Assembly (NCBI GenBank): GCA_964604875.1
Contig: CAZSAC010000030.1
Location: 1-21,213 of the forward strand
Length of the DNA: 21,213 bases
Reading direction: 5' to 3'
Origin: JAVVSR01 sp964604875
GTDB lineage: Bacteria > Bacillota > Clostridia > Christensenellales > CAG-917
Below are positions 6,192-13,996 of the stretch, piece by piece. The stretch's first letter is position 1; every line of letters begins with the position of its first letter. Made by a program: the position numbers and the translations under genes. The notes under the pieces are model-generated. The model was not told where the DNA came from, made no database searches, and worked only from the letters and a program-made list of their open reading frames with translations.

Positions 6192-7111
6192 TTTTCTCCT
6201 AAAATTGCGCCTATTTCGATTTTATGCCCTGCAAGATACGCAGAAGCGTCCATACGTTTGCCGTTTTCCGGCTGAATAATTTCCAACTTTACCGCCCCGT
6301 CTTTGCAAGCTATTATCAGCCCGCCCTTATCTGCAGAAAGCACCTCTCCAAATCGTCCGACACCGTCAACCTCGGATACGGCAAATACCTTCAGCATTTT
6401 TCCGCTTAAAAAAGTATAGGCTGTCGGCCACGGGTTCATACCCAACACAAAGCTTTTGATTTCGCTTGCGGATTTTGAAAAATCGATAATTCCGCTTTCC
6501 TTTTTCAGCATAGGAAAATATGTCATTTGACTATAGTCTTGGGCGGTATAAGTAGCCTTGCCGTTTTCAATCAAATCCAACGCCTCAAGCAATGCGTCTG
6601 CGCCGAAAACGCTTAAGCGATTAAACAATTCGCCTGCGGTTTCATTTTCGTAAATCGGCGTCTTTTTTTGCAAAATAATATCTCCGCTGTCCATTTTGTA
6701 AGCGGTTTTCATAATTGAGACGCCCGTTTCCTTCTCACCGTTTATGACCGCCCATTGAATTGGGGAGCTTCCGCGGTATTTGGGAAGCAAGGACGCGTGT
6801 ACGTTTATCACCCCGAGAGGGGCGATAGACAAAAACTCCTCGCTGAGCATTTGCCCAAAAGCAACGGTGATGATGATATCCGGGCAAAGCTTTGAAATAT
6901 CCTCTATCCCTTCCCGACTTATTTTTTCATATTGTAATATGTTCAAGCCGTGTTTAAGCGCGCAATCCTTGACAGGCGAAAACGAAACCTTGCATTTGTC
7001 GCGTTTTCTGTCCGGTTGCGTCACCACAGCCAAAATTTCGTGTTTGGACTCTATAAGTTTTTCTAAGGACGGCACCGCAAAATCGGGCGTACCCATAAAG
7101 ACAAGTTTCAT
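6188..7111 (-). CDS. fmt: Methionyl-tRNA formyltransferase
   Basis: A 307-residue enzyme that formylates initiator Met-tRNA using 10-formyltetrahydrofolate. The N-terminal formyltransferase domain opens MKLVFMGTPDFAVPSLEKL. It contains the catalytic Asn-His-Asp set at N103, H105 (NVHASLLPKYRGSSPI) and D141 (KMDSGDI). The smaller C-terminal tRNA-binding domain begins around residue 205. Length is normal. A weak AGGG lies about 12 bases before the ATG, only 3 bases separate it from def, and coupling is likely. Fmt and Def form the formylation and deformylation pair, and this adjacency is widespread in bacteria. Confidence 0.97.
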   Translation of the reverse strand: MKLVFMGTPDFAVPSLEKLIESKHEILAVVTQPDRKRDKCKVSFSPVKDCALKHGLNILQYEKISREGIEDISKLCPDIIITVAFGQMLSEEFLSIAPLGVINVHASLLPKYRGSSPIQWAVINGEKETGVSIMKTAYKMDSGDIILQKKTPIYENETAGELFNRLSVFGADALLEALDLIENGKATYTAQDYSQMTYFPMLKKESGIIDFSKSASEIKSFVLGMNPWPTAYTFLSGKMLKVFAVSEVDGVGRFGEVLSADKGGLIIACKDGAVKLEIIQPENGKRMDASAYLAGHKIEIGAILGEK

Positions 7112-7114
7112 AGA

Positions 7115-7579
7115 TTAATTATTCCCTTGAGCGTCTTCAACATACTTTTTATCCTTAAACAAAATACCGTTTAGGTGGTCGATTTCGTGGCAACACGCCA
7201 CAGCAAAAAACCCCTCCGCCACAAACTCCAACGGTTTCCCGAAACGGTCTTGCGCTTTTATGGATATTTTTAAGGGACGCTTGACCATACAATGATATTC
7301 GGGTACGCTTAAGCAACCCTCGTTGCCTACCTGTTCCCCCTCCTCGTTTACGATAACGGGATTGATAAGCTCTATCTTATTTCCGTCCTCTGTGTCCACA
7401 ACGGCAACCCTGCGCAATATTGCAACCTGAGGAGCAGCCAGTCCAACGCCGTCGGACTTATACATAGTCTCCCACATATCGTCAATAAGAGTATGTAGTC
7501 TGCTGTCGAAATTTGTAACTTCTCTGGAATTTTTCCGCAAAAGCGAATCGCCTTCCGTAATAATTTTCCTTAGTGCCAT
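7115..7579 (-). CDS. def: Peptide deformylase
   Basis: A 154-residue metalloprotease that removes the N-formyl group from nascent proteins. All three family motifs are intact: GVGLAAPQ (44-51), EGCLSVP (87-93, metal ligand C89) and HEIDH (131-135, ligands H131 and H135 with catalytic E132). Lacking the insertions of the longer type 2 Bacillus/Staphylococcus enzymes, it resembles the shorter type 1 form. AAGGAGG is well placed before the ATG, one of the best ribosome sites in this operon. It lies 8 bases downstream of priA and 3 bases upstream of fmt. Confidence 0.97.
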   Translation of the reverse strand: MALRKIITEGDSLLRKNSREVTNFDSRLHTLIDDMWETMYKSDGVGLAAPQVAILRRVAVVDTEDGNKIELINPVIVNEEGEQVGNEGCLSVPEYHCMVKRPLKISIKAQDRFGKPLEFVAEGFFAVACCHEIDHLNGILFKDKKYVEDAQGNN

Positions 7580-7587
7580 AATCCTCC

Positions 7588-9777
7588 TTAAACCAAGGAT
7601 TGCGGGCTTCTTTCCACATATACCCAGCTATCCTTTGTTTTATATTTATCGCAAATTCTATATATATCTTCAATAATCGCCCTATAATCTTTTGAAAAAA
7701 TCCGCATCATAAGTTGATATCTAAACCGGTTTTGTATCCGCGCAATCGGTGATTTTGCGCCCTTGTAATAGGCAAAGCAGTCACGTTTTTGCGCAAGAAT
7801 CGGTTTCATTTCCTCGTTTATTTGCCTAGCGATATCCATAGCTTTTTGGTCGGACGTTGAGGAAATTAAAACTCGGATAATTTCGGTAAACGGAGGAAAC
7901 TTCGTCGCTTCCCTAGAGTTTTTTTCTTTCCCGTAAAAACCTTTATAGTCATAGTTTTCCGCATACCAAAAAACGTAATGCTTTGGCGTATAGGTTTGGA
8001 TTAAAACTTCTCCTCCCTCTTGCGCCCTGCCAGCCCGCCCCGCAACCTGCGTAATAATTTGGAAGGTGCGTTCGTTACAACGGTAATCGTCAAGATGAAG
8101 GCTGAAATCTGCGTCCAATATGCCCACAAGCGTGACGTTTTTGAAATCGTGACCTTTTGCAATCATCTGCGTGCCAACCAAAATGTCCGCTTCGCCATTT
8201 GAAAACGCCTGCAAAATCCTTTGATGCGCGCCCTTTGTGGTAGTGGTATCGTTGTCCATTCTTAAAACTCTGGCGTTAGGTAGGGTTGATTTAAGCTCTT
8301 CCACCACCTTTTCGGTGCCGACTCTGCCTTGACGTATTCTCTTGCCGTGGCACATCGGACATTCCGTTACCATTTTATAGCGTTTTCCGCAATAGTGGCA
8401 CTTGAGTTGGTCGTCCTCACGGTGGTAGGTAAGCGATATATCACAATCCTCACATTTTGCAATCCAACCGCAGTCCTTGCACATAACAAAGCTGGCAAAG
8501 CCTCGGCGGTTTATAAAAATGATAACTTGCTCGCCCTTATTCACCCTTTCTGCGATTTTGTCGCTTAGGGCTTTGGAAAAGATATTCCTGTTCCCAAGCT
8601 TAAGCTCTGTGGACATATTAACAAGTTGCATTTTAGGTAAAACCAAATTATTAATACGGTGAGGCAATTCCAAAAGCTTATATTCGCCCGTTTCGGTTTT
8701 ATAATAGGTTTCTATGTCGGGCGTCGCGCTTCCCAAAACCAACGGAGCCTTATTATATTCGGCGCGCCACTTGGCGATTATTTTGGTATCGTATCGGGGA
8801 TTGCTTTCAGAGATATAGCTTGAATCGTGTTCCTCGTCAATAATGATTACGCCCAAATTTTCCAACGGCGCAAAAATGGCAGACCTTGCTCCGACGGCAA
8901 TTTTTGCTTCGCCTTGCAAAAGCCTTCTCCATTCGTCATATCTCTCCCCGTGCGAAAGCCCGCTATGTAATATCGCAACCTCGTCGCCGAACCTTGACCT
9001 AAACAACCCGAAAATCTGCGGAGTCAACGAGATTTCCGGCACAAGCATTATCGCTGTTTTGCCATTTTTTACAATATCGTCGATAACGTGCATATATACT
9101 TCGGTTTTTCCGCTTCCCGTAATGCCGTGCAACACAAAAGTATCCAAAGAACACTTTATGGCGTTTACGGCGTTTTGTTGGTCACAATTTAACGTGGGCG
9201 TTACTTCAACAATTTTTGCGCTATCGGGAACACGCCTTTTTTCCACGTCAAAAGTATCAACATATCTCTTTGCGATAAGAGCGTTTACCGCGCTTGCGCC
9301 AAACAGCTTATTAAGCTCGCTCCGCGCTTGGGTTTTATCTTTAAGATAAATCAAGCACTCGCGCTGTTTGCCTGCGCGACTGCTTATAGTGTCTAGCATT
9401 TCATCTAAAGACAGCCCCTCAATAAGCCTGCAATAGTCGACGATTATTGTCTTTACATTCCCTCCTCTAAGTCGGGACGGAATAAAAAGGCGTAATAAAT
9501 CAATAAATTTTAAATTGTTTTCCCTTGAAAAATGCCTCATAAGCGCAAGCATTTCAGGGGTAATAGCCACAAAATCGTCTAAAGCGTCGATAATCGGCTT
9601 AATTTTTTCCTCGTTATAGTCGGATTTTTCCTTTAATGCGATAACAAAGCCTTCCTTTACCATATTTCCAAAGGGAACCGCAACTCTCTGTCCGAGTTTC
9701 GTATCCGGCAAAGCTTTGTAATCAAAAACCTTATCGGTTTCACTAAGCGATATATCTACTATAACTTCTGCGTACAT
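7588..9777 (-). CDS. priA: Primosomal protein N', replication restart helicase PriA
   Basis: A 729-residue 3'-to-5' DNA helicase that reloads the replisome at stalled forks. The N-terminal DNA-binding domain (about 1-180) is followed by the helicase core, with Walker A GITGSGKT (218-225) and DEEH (314-317). Eight zinc-binding cysteines form the insertion at C433, C436, C442, C445, C460, C463, C473 and C476, all present. The length matches E. coli PriA (732) and is shorter than B. subtilis PriA (about 805). The ATG directly follows the coaBC stop (TAAATG) and no Shine-Dalgarno sequence is visible, so it probably depends on termination-reinitiation. Confidence 0.97.
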   Translation of the reverse strand: MYAEVIVDISLSETDKVFDYKALPDTKLGQRVAVPFGNMVKEGFVIALKEKSDYNEEKIKPIIDALDDFVAITPEMLALMRHFSRENNLKFIDLLRLFIPSRLRGGNVKTIIVDYCRLIEGLSLDEMLDTISSRAGKQRECLIYLKDKTQARSELNKLFGASAVNALIAKRYVDTFDVEKRRVPDSAKIVEVTPTLNCDQQNAVNAIKCSLDTFVLHGITGSGKTEVYMHVIDDIVKNGKTAIMLVPEISLTPQIFGLFRSRFGDEVAILHSGLSHGERYDEWRRLLQGEAKIAVGARSAIFAPLENLGVIIIDEEHDSSYISESNPRYDTKIIAKWRAEYNKAPLVLGSATPDIETYYKTETGEYKLLELPHRINNLVLPKMQLVNMSTELKLGNRNIFSKALSDKIAERVNKGEQVIIFINRRGFASFVMCKDCGWIAKCEDCDISLTYHREDDQLKCHYCGKRYKMVTECPMCHGKRIRQGRVGTEKVVEELKSTLPNARVLRMDNDTTTTKGAHQRILQAFSNGEADILVGTQMIAKGHDFKNVTLVGILDADFSLHLDDYRCNERTFQIITQVAGRAGRAQEGGEVLIQTYTPKHYVFWYAENYDYKGFYGKEKNSREATKFPPFTEIIRVLISSTSDQKAMDIARQINEEMKPILAQKRDCFAYYKGAKSPIARIQNRFRYQLMMRIFSKDYRAIIEDIYRICDKYKTKDSWVYVERSPQSLV

Positions 9778-10965
9778 TTATAGTTTTTGGATTAAATCCA
9801 AAATGATGTCGGCAAGCTCGGATTTAAGCATCAAGTCATAGTCATACCGATTGCCGTTTTTGTCAATTATGGTGACGATATTTGTATCGACGTTAAAGCC
9901 AGCGCCCTCTTTGGTGACGTCGTTTGCGACAACCATATCCGCATTCTTTTTTGCAAGCTTTGCCTGCGCATTTTCAATCAAGTCATCGGTTTCCGCGCTG
10001 AAAATAATAAGCTTTCTATCGCCCTTAACCTCGCCCACAGCCTTTGCTATATCGGGGGTTTTTTCAAACTGCAATGTCAATTCGTTGGCTTTTATTTTAT
10101 GGCGGGAAAAGTTTTTAACACGGTAATCTGCAGGAGCTGCCGCCTTAATGATGTATTCATTATCGGCATAGTTATCCATAACCGCCTCAAGCATATCGGC
10201 GGTGGTTTTTACCCTAACAACCTTTAAAAAACTTTTTTCGGGGATAGGAACGCTAAGCCTTCCCGCAATAAGCGTGACATCTGCGCCACGTCTTGCAGCA
10301 GCCGTTGCGATAGCCATTCCCATTTTACCGCTACTGTGGTTGGTGATATAGCGTACGCCGTCGATTTTTTCTTCCGTCGAGCCGGCAGTAACCAAAATTC
10401 TTACGCCCTCAAGGTCGCTTTTTGGAACAAGGATATTTACAATTTCTTGCACAATGGTTTCAGGCTCCGCCATTTTGCCCTTACCTACGTCACCGCAAGC
10501 AAGTCTACCCGAAATAGGCTCAATAATCTTATAGCCTTGACGCTTTAGTTGCGCGATATTATCCTCAACCACGACGTTTTCATACATATTCGTATTCATC
10601 GCGGGGCAGATAATTTTTGGGGCTTTGCAAGCCATAATGGTGGTAGTGAGCATATCGTCGGCGATACCCGAGGCAATCTTTCCGATGGTGTTTGCCGTTG
10701 CAGGCGCAACAACAAAAACGTCGGCTTTCTTTGCCAAAGATACGTGTTCAACCTCCCACTCGAAATCTCTGTCAAACAAATCGGTGATAACACGGTTTCC
10801 CGACAGCGTTTCAAAGGATAACGGCTGAACAAACTGCGCCGCGTGGGGCGTCATAATGACCTCCACATTGGCGTTGAGTTTTTTCAATCGGCTGACTATA
10901 TCGCACGCTTTATACGCAGCGATACAACCTGTCACGCCTAAAACAATGGTTTTATCCCTTAACAT
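9778..10965 (-). CDS. coaBC: Bifunctional phosphopantothenoylcysteine decarboxylase/phosphopantothenate-cysteine ligase CoaBC
   Basis: A 395-residue fusion enzyme for two consecutive steps of coenzyme A synthesis. The N-terminal flavin-dependent CoaC part (about 1-180) has the active-site H74, the PAMNTNM motif (121-127) and catalytic C157 in ACGDVGKGKM. The C-terminal CoaB ligase part starts near 185. It carries N209 in ITNHSSGKMG and the Lys-rich binding loop with KIKANELTLQFEKTPDI (about 290-306). Fusion and length are normal for bacteria. AAGGGA precedes the ATG. The start lies inside the 3' end of rpoZ (14-base overlap) and the stop abuts the priA ATG. Confidence 0.97.
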   Translation of the reverse strand: MLRDKTIVLGVTGCIAAYKACDIVSRLKKLNANVEVIMTPHAAQFVQPLSFETLSGNRVITDLFDRDFEWEVEHVSLAKKADVFVVAPATANTIGKIASGIADDMLTTTIMACKAPKIICPAMNTNMYENVVVEDNIAQLKRQGYKIIEPISGRLACGDVGKGKMAEPETIVQEIVNILVPKSDLEGVRILVTAGSTEEKIDGVRYITNHSSGKMGMAIATAAARRGADVTLIAGRLSVPIPEKSFLKVVRVKTTADMLEAVMDNYADNEYIIKAAAPADYRVKNFSRHKIKANELTLQFEKTPDIAKAVGEVKGDRKLIIFSAETDDLIENAQAKLAKKNADMVVANDVTKEGAGFNVDTNIVTIIDKNGNRYDYDLMLKSELADIILDLIQKL

Positions 10966-11161
10966 TTTGTTCCCTTACGATTTTTTGTTTGTCTTCGTAA
11001 ATCTCCTTGCAAGCAAGAGAAATAGGTTTTAACCCGGACTCTTCAAGATAATTCCCCTCTTGGGCAATAAGAGAACGGGCGCGTTTTGCAACCGCGCAAG
11101 TAAGCGCGTAACGACATTCAGCTTTTTTAATGAGCTTGTCAATAGGTGGGTATACCATCAT
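10952..11161 (-). CDS. rpoZ: RNA polymerase omega subunit
   Basis: A 69-residue protein. Omega binds the beta' subunit and helps assemble RNA polymerase. It shows the family core: PPIDKLIKKAECRYALTCAVAKRAR near the N-terminus, then a KPISLACKEIYEDK segment (about 45-58). Length matches Bacillota omega proteins (about 65-70). AAAGGAGGAG lies inside the last codons of gmk, just upstream of the start. The gene overlaps gmk by 4 bases and coaBC by 14. The gmk-rpoZ-coaBC order is conserved across many bacteria and supports this assignment of a short protein. Confidence 0.94.
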   Translation of the reverse strand: MMVYPPIDKLIKKAECRYALTCAVAKRARSLIAQEGNYLEESGLKPISLACKEIYEDKQKIVREQNVKG

Positions 11162-11772
11162 AAAGCAGCTCCTCCTTTTATGATATTTAATTTTTCAAGA
11201 TTTTTAACTGTTTTCAGACCCTCTGCCCGAATAATTGCGACAATATCCTCAGACGCGCGCTCGACAACGTCATTGATAACGATATAATCATAAAGCGACG
11301 CGTTCTCGATTTCGTTTATTGCGCTGTTTATACGTGTTTGGAGCGCGTTATCTTTCTCGCTTCCACGAGCGGTCAATCTGTTTTTAAGTATTTCCAAACT
11401 GGGCGCAACTAAAAACATCAAAACTGCCTCGGGATAAGAAAACCGAATATTTCTTGCGCCGACAGGGTCAATTTCCAAAATTATGTTCTTGCCTTCCTCT
11501 AAGGCGACGTTAACCTGCTCCTTCAACGTCCCGTAATAATTGCCATAGGTTTCGGTGTATTCCAAAAAGGCGTCTTTCTTTATCAAATTTTCAAATTCCT
11601 CGCGGGATTTAAAAAAATAATTTATACCATTAATTTCACTTTTTCTGGGCGCCCTTGAAGTTGCGGATATGGAAAAAATCAAAGTTTCATCTTTTTTCAA
11701 GACTTCCTTTAAAACTGTACCCTTGCCCGAACCCGACGGACCCGACAAAACAAAAAACGTGCCTTTCTTCAT
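11158..11772 (-). CDS. gmk: Guanylate kinase
   Basis: A 204-residue kinase that converts GMP to GDP with ATP; the usual bacterial length. The P-loop GPSGSGKGT (11-19) is followed by the GMP-binding SATSRAPRKSEINGINYFF segment (about 35-53). In the latter the common TTR of GMP kinases reads TSR, and the usual PRPGE reads PRKSE. The conserved EIDPVGARNIR region (about 97-107) replaces the usual EIDVQGA; the QG-to-VG change is mild. Its start lies 4 bases inside the end of remA, and the remA acidic codons (GAGGAGGAG) provide its ribosome site. The remA-gmk-rpoZ order is a Bacillota hallmark. Confidence 0.96.
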   Translation of the reverse strand: MKKGTFFVLSGPSGSGKGTVLKEVLKKDETLIFSISATSRAPRKSEINGINYFFKSREEFENLIKKDAFLEYTETYGNYYGTLKEQVNVALEEGKNIILEIDPVGARNIRFSYPEAVLMFLVAPSLEILKNRLTARGSEKDNALQTRINSAINEIENASLYDYIVINDVVERASEDIVAIIRAEGLKTVKNLEKLNIIKGGAAL

Positions 11773-12041
11773 TCTTGTTTCTCCTCCTCGTCGTCTCCTG
11801 CGTCCACGCGTGACTGTAAGGTTTGAGCGTTGAGCGCGCTTAAAACGACGGTTTTATCATCTAGCATAATAATACTTCTGGCTTTTCTTCCCGAGGTTAC
11901 GTCAATCAAATTTCCGGAATCTTTCGATGCGGTAATCAGCCTTTTTGCCGCCGAGCTGTTTGATGACAAAATCACCGTAACTCTGCACGCGTTTACTAAA
12001 TTTGAAAACCCGACTCCCAAAAACTTAACATTACTCGGCAT
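11769..12041 (-). CDS. remA: Extracellular matrix regulator RemA (DUF370 family)
   Basis: A 90-residue member of the RemA/DUF370 family. In B. subtilis RemA is a DNA-binding activator of biofilm matrix operons and osmoprotection genes, acting as a ring-forming scaffold on DNA. Family features visible: the N-terminal VKFLGVGFSNLV, the central LIDVTSGRKARSIIMLDD and a conserved VVLSALNAQT strand (about 65-74). The last residues are an acidic tail (DAGDDEEEKQE), and the codons for this tail double as the gmk Shine-Dalgarno. A weak AGGTG lies 4 bases before the ATG, within yicC (11-base overlap). The yicC-remA-gmk order matches B. subtilis. In Clostridia the regulated genes are mostly unknown, so a matrix role here is family inference only. 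Confidence 0.92.
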   Translation of the reverse strand: MPSNVKFLGVGFSNLVNACRVTVILSSNSSAAKRLITASKDSGNLIDVTSGRKARSIIMLDDKTVVLSALNAQTLQSRVDAGDDEEEKQE

Positions 12042-12906
12042 TTTGCACCTGCTCGCGGATTTTTTCTATTTCGTTTTTCAATGCTAAGGCAAGGTTTGTA
12101 ACCTCTATATCGTTGGATTTACTGCCTATTGTATTAGCCTCTCGATTGAACTCTTGAATTAAAAAATCCAAGCTTCTGCCTACGGGCTCCTCCGACTCAA
12201 AAAGTTCCGTCGCGTGCTGACAGTGAGAGTTTAGGCGCGTGATTTCCTCGTCAATAGAAACCTTATCCGAAAAAAATGCAACTTCGTTTAAAAGCCTAGC
12301 CTCGTCAATTTGCACCCCGTTCAACACTTCGGTGACTCTTTCTTTAAGTTTTGCAGAATAAGTCCCCACCACTAAAGGCGCGCGTTTTTTAATTTCGTTC
12401 ACAAAATTCTGGATATTCGCAATTTTAATTTGGCAATCAGCTTTAAGTTTCTGTCCTTCAAACACACGCATAATGCTCAACTTATCCGACGCGCCCTCAA
12501 CGGCTTGCTTAACCAATTCCGCAATGACGTTTTCGTCCTCGTCGCTTTCTTTTGCAACAACAACGTCCTGCAAGCGTAACAAAGAAGTTGTAGTAAAATC
12601 ATTGTTTATGCCGTACTGTGCGTTGATAATATCGCTTATTTTCAAATATTGTTCCGCCAAACCTTCGTTTAAGGAAAGCGTTACGCTGTCGTTTCGGGTG
12701 TTTTCATAGGTGACGTATGCGTCAATATGCCCTCGTGAAAAGCGGGTTTGCAAGGTTTTTCTTATAGTGTCTTCATATGCGTTCAACAATTTGGGAAGCT
12801 TAATGGAAAGGTCCAAATATCTGTGGTTTACCGCTTTAAGTTCGATGGTGACTTTGCGCCCTTCTTTTTCGGCAGATGCCTTTCCAAAACCCGTCATACT
12901 TTTCAT
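12031..12906 (-). CDS. yicC: YicC/YloC-family endoribonuclease
   Basis: A 291-residue member of the YicC/YloC family, which in E. coli and B. subtilis has been shown to be an RNA endonuclease involved in RNA turnover. It begins with the invariant MKSMTGFGKA and has the family's VNHRYLDLSIKLP (about 27-39). Near the C-terminus it carries the conserved LIQEFNREANTIGSKSND block (about 248-265). Length is normal (about 290). Its ribosome site (AGAGGTAGG) overlaps the stop codon of the HypE-like gene upstream, with only 5 bases between the two genes. This placement before remA-gmk is conserved in Bacillota. Confidence 0.95.
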   Translation of the reverse strand: MKSMTGFGKASAEKEGRKVTIELKAVNHRYLDLSIKLPKLLNAYEDTIRKTLQTRFSRGHIDAYVTYENTRNDSVTLSLNEGLAEQYLKISDIINAQYGINNDFTTTSLLRLQDVVVAKESDEDENVIAELVKQAVEGASDKLSIMRVFEGQKLKADCQIKIANIQNFVNEIKKRAPLVVGTYSAKLKERVTEVLNGVQIDEARLLNEVAFFSDKVSIDEEITRLNSHCQHATELFESEEPVGRSLDFLIQEFNREANTIGSKSNDIEVTNLALALKNEIEKIREQVQNAE

Positions 12907-12911
12907 AGTGC

Positions 12912-13883
12912 CTACCTCTTAACCTTCAGCAATTCGTCTGACGTAACCTCAAGAAGCTCCTCTCGACCGTTACGGATTGCTTTTATTTCTAAATTTTGTG
13001 TAACCTTGCCGATTACGGTTGCAGATATATCAATTTTTTTTAACGCTGTTATGGCGTCCGTCGGGCATTTGGTGGTAAAAAGCATACTTCCGCTGGAGAT
13101 AATCCTATAAGCGTCTAAGCCTAATACCCTGCAAATTTTCTCAGTCAGTTCCGTCACGGGGATATTTTCAGAAATCAGCTCTGCCCCAACGCCCGAGGAT
13201 TGACACATTTCCGTAACTGCGCCGTAAATCCCGCCTTCGGTAATATCGTGCATACTGTTGGCAAACTTCCTCAAAACTTTGCCTTCCTCGATGACGGAAA
13301 GCAATTCCAAATATTTTTTGGCGGACGCAATTTCCTCCGCAGTCAAGCCCTCTTTCAAAAGCCTAGCCTCGCAATCGTGCGCCAAAATCGCCGTCGCCTC
13401 AATGCCGATAGACTTTGTGATTAAAATGCTGTCGCCTGCTTGCGCTCCGCCGGTTGAAACAAGCTTGTCAGTTTTTCCAAGCATCGTACAGCAAAGTATA
13501 AGCCTTTTAACGCTGTCTGAAAATTCCGTATGTCCGCCTATAATATCGATATTCAGCTTATCGGTCAGCTCGTACGCCTGATTCATAACCTCGCCAACCT
13601 CTTGGACGGTTGCGGTATCGGGCGCAATAATCGTCAGCAGACAAGCAAACGGCTCTCCTCCGCAAGAAGCGATATCGTTTGCGGATACTATGACGGCAAG
13701 CTTCCCCGCATTTTGCGACGCAGCCGTGATAGGGTCGGTCGTAAGTAAAAGCAAGTCGTCGCTTCTGACAGCGGCGCAATCCTCTGCAAGACCTGCGGAA
13801 AAGACAGTTTCTTTCCGCTTGGCTCGAGTTTTGGATATAACGTATTTATTAAGTTCCGCTGATGTAAGTTTTCCTACTCTCAC
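12912..13883 (-). CDS. AIR synthase-related protein (PurM/HypE-like superfamily), function unknown
   Basis: A 323-residue protein of the PurM/HypE/SelD ATP-binding superfamily. Visible family features: a metal/ATP loop GLAEDCAAV (31-39) with D35, TTDP (48-51), ANDIASCGGEP (68-78), the glycine-rich GGHTE (116-120) and the downstream MHDITEGGIYGAV block that corresponds to HDxTxGGxxxA in HypE. The C-terminus ends in KVKR and lacks the terminal cysteine that carries the cyanate-derived group in true HypE, so it is probably not a hydrogenase maturase. No hyp or hydrogenase genes are nearby. Start codon is GTG, chosen because GAGG lies 7 bases upstream and the promoter follows closely. It is the first gene of the yicC-rpe operon. 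Confidence 0.8.
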   Translation of the reverse strand: MRVGKLTSAELNKYVISKTRAKRKETVFSAGLAEDCAAVRSDDLLLLTTDPITAASQNAGKLAVIVSANDIASCGGEPFACLLTIIAPDTATVQEVGEVMNQAYELTDKLNIDIIGGHTEFSDSVKRLILCCTMLGKTDKLVSTGGAQAGDSILITKSIGIEATAILAHDCEARLLKEGLTAEEIASAKKYLELLSVIEEGKVLRKFANSMHDITEGGIYGAVTEMCQSSGVGAELISENIPVTELTEKICRVLGLDAYRIISSGSMLFTTKCPTDAITALKKIDISATVIGKVTQNLEIKAIRNGREELLEVTSDELLKVKR

Positions 13884-13913
13884 TTAATGCCTCATACTAT
13901 AAAATTATGATAA

Positions 13914-13942
13914 ATTATATCACATAACGCGCACGATGACAA
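13914..13942 (-). promoter_or_regulatory. Strong extended -10 promoter of the HypE-like/yicC-to-rpe operon
   Basis: On the minus strand, TTGTCA (13937-13942), a 17-base spacer, then TATAAT (13914-13919) preceded by TGA, i.e. an extended -10. It lies just after the ligA terminator, giving a leader of about 25 bases before the GTG start. This is the only consensus promoter I found for the long operon down to rpe. Confidence 0.8.
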
Positions 13943-13952
13943 GCAAATAAGT

Positions 13953-13987
13953 TTAAAAATAGAACCTAAAACATTCATTTTAGGCTC
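13953..13987 (-). terminator. Rho-independent terminator of pcrA-ligA
   Basis: A 10-bp stem (13978-13987 with 13962-13971, one G-U pair on the minus strand) around a 6-base loop, followed in the direction of transcription by TATTTTTAAA. It begins 9 bases after the ligA stop codon. Confidence 0.8.
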
Positions 13988-13996
13988 CCGACAAAA

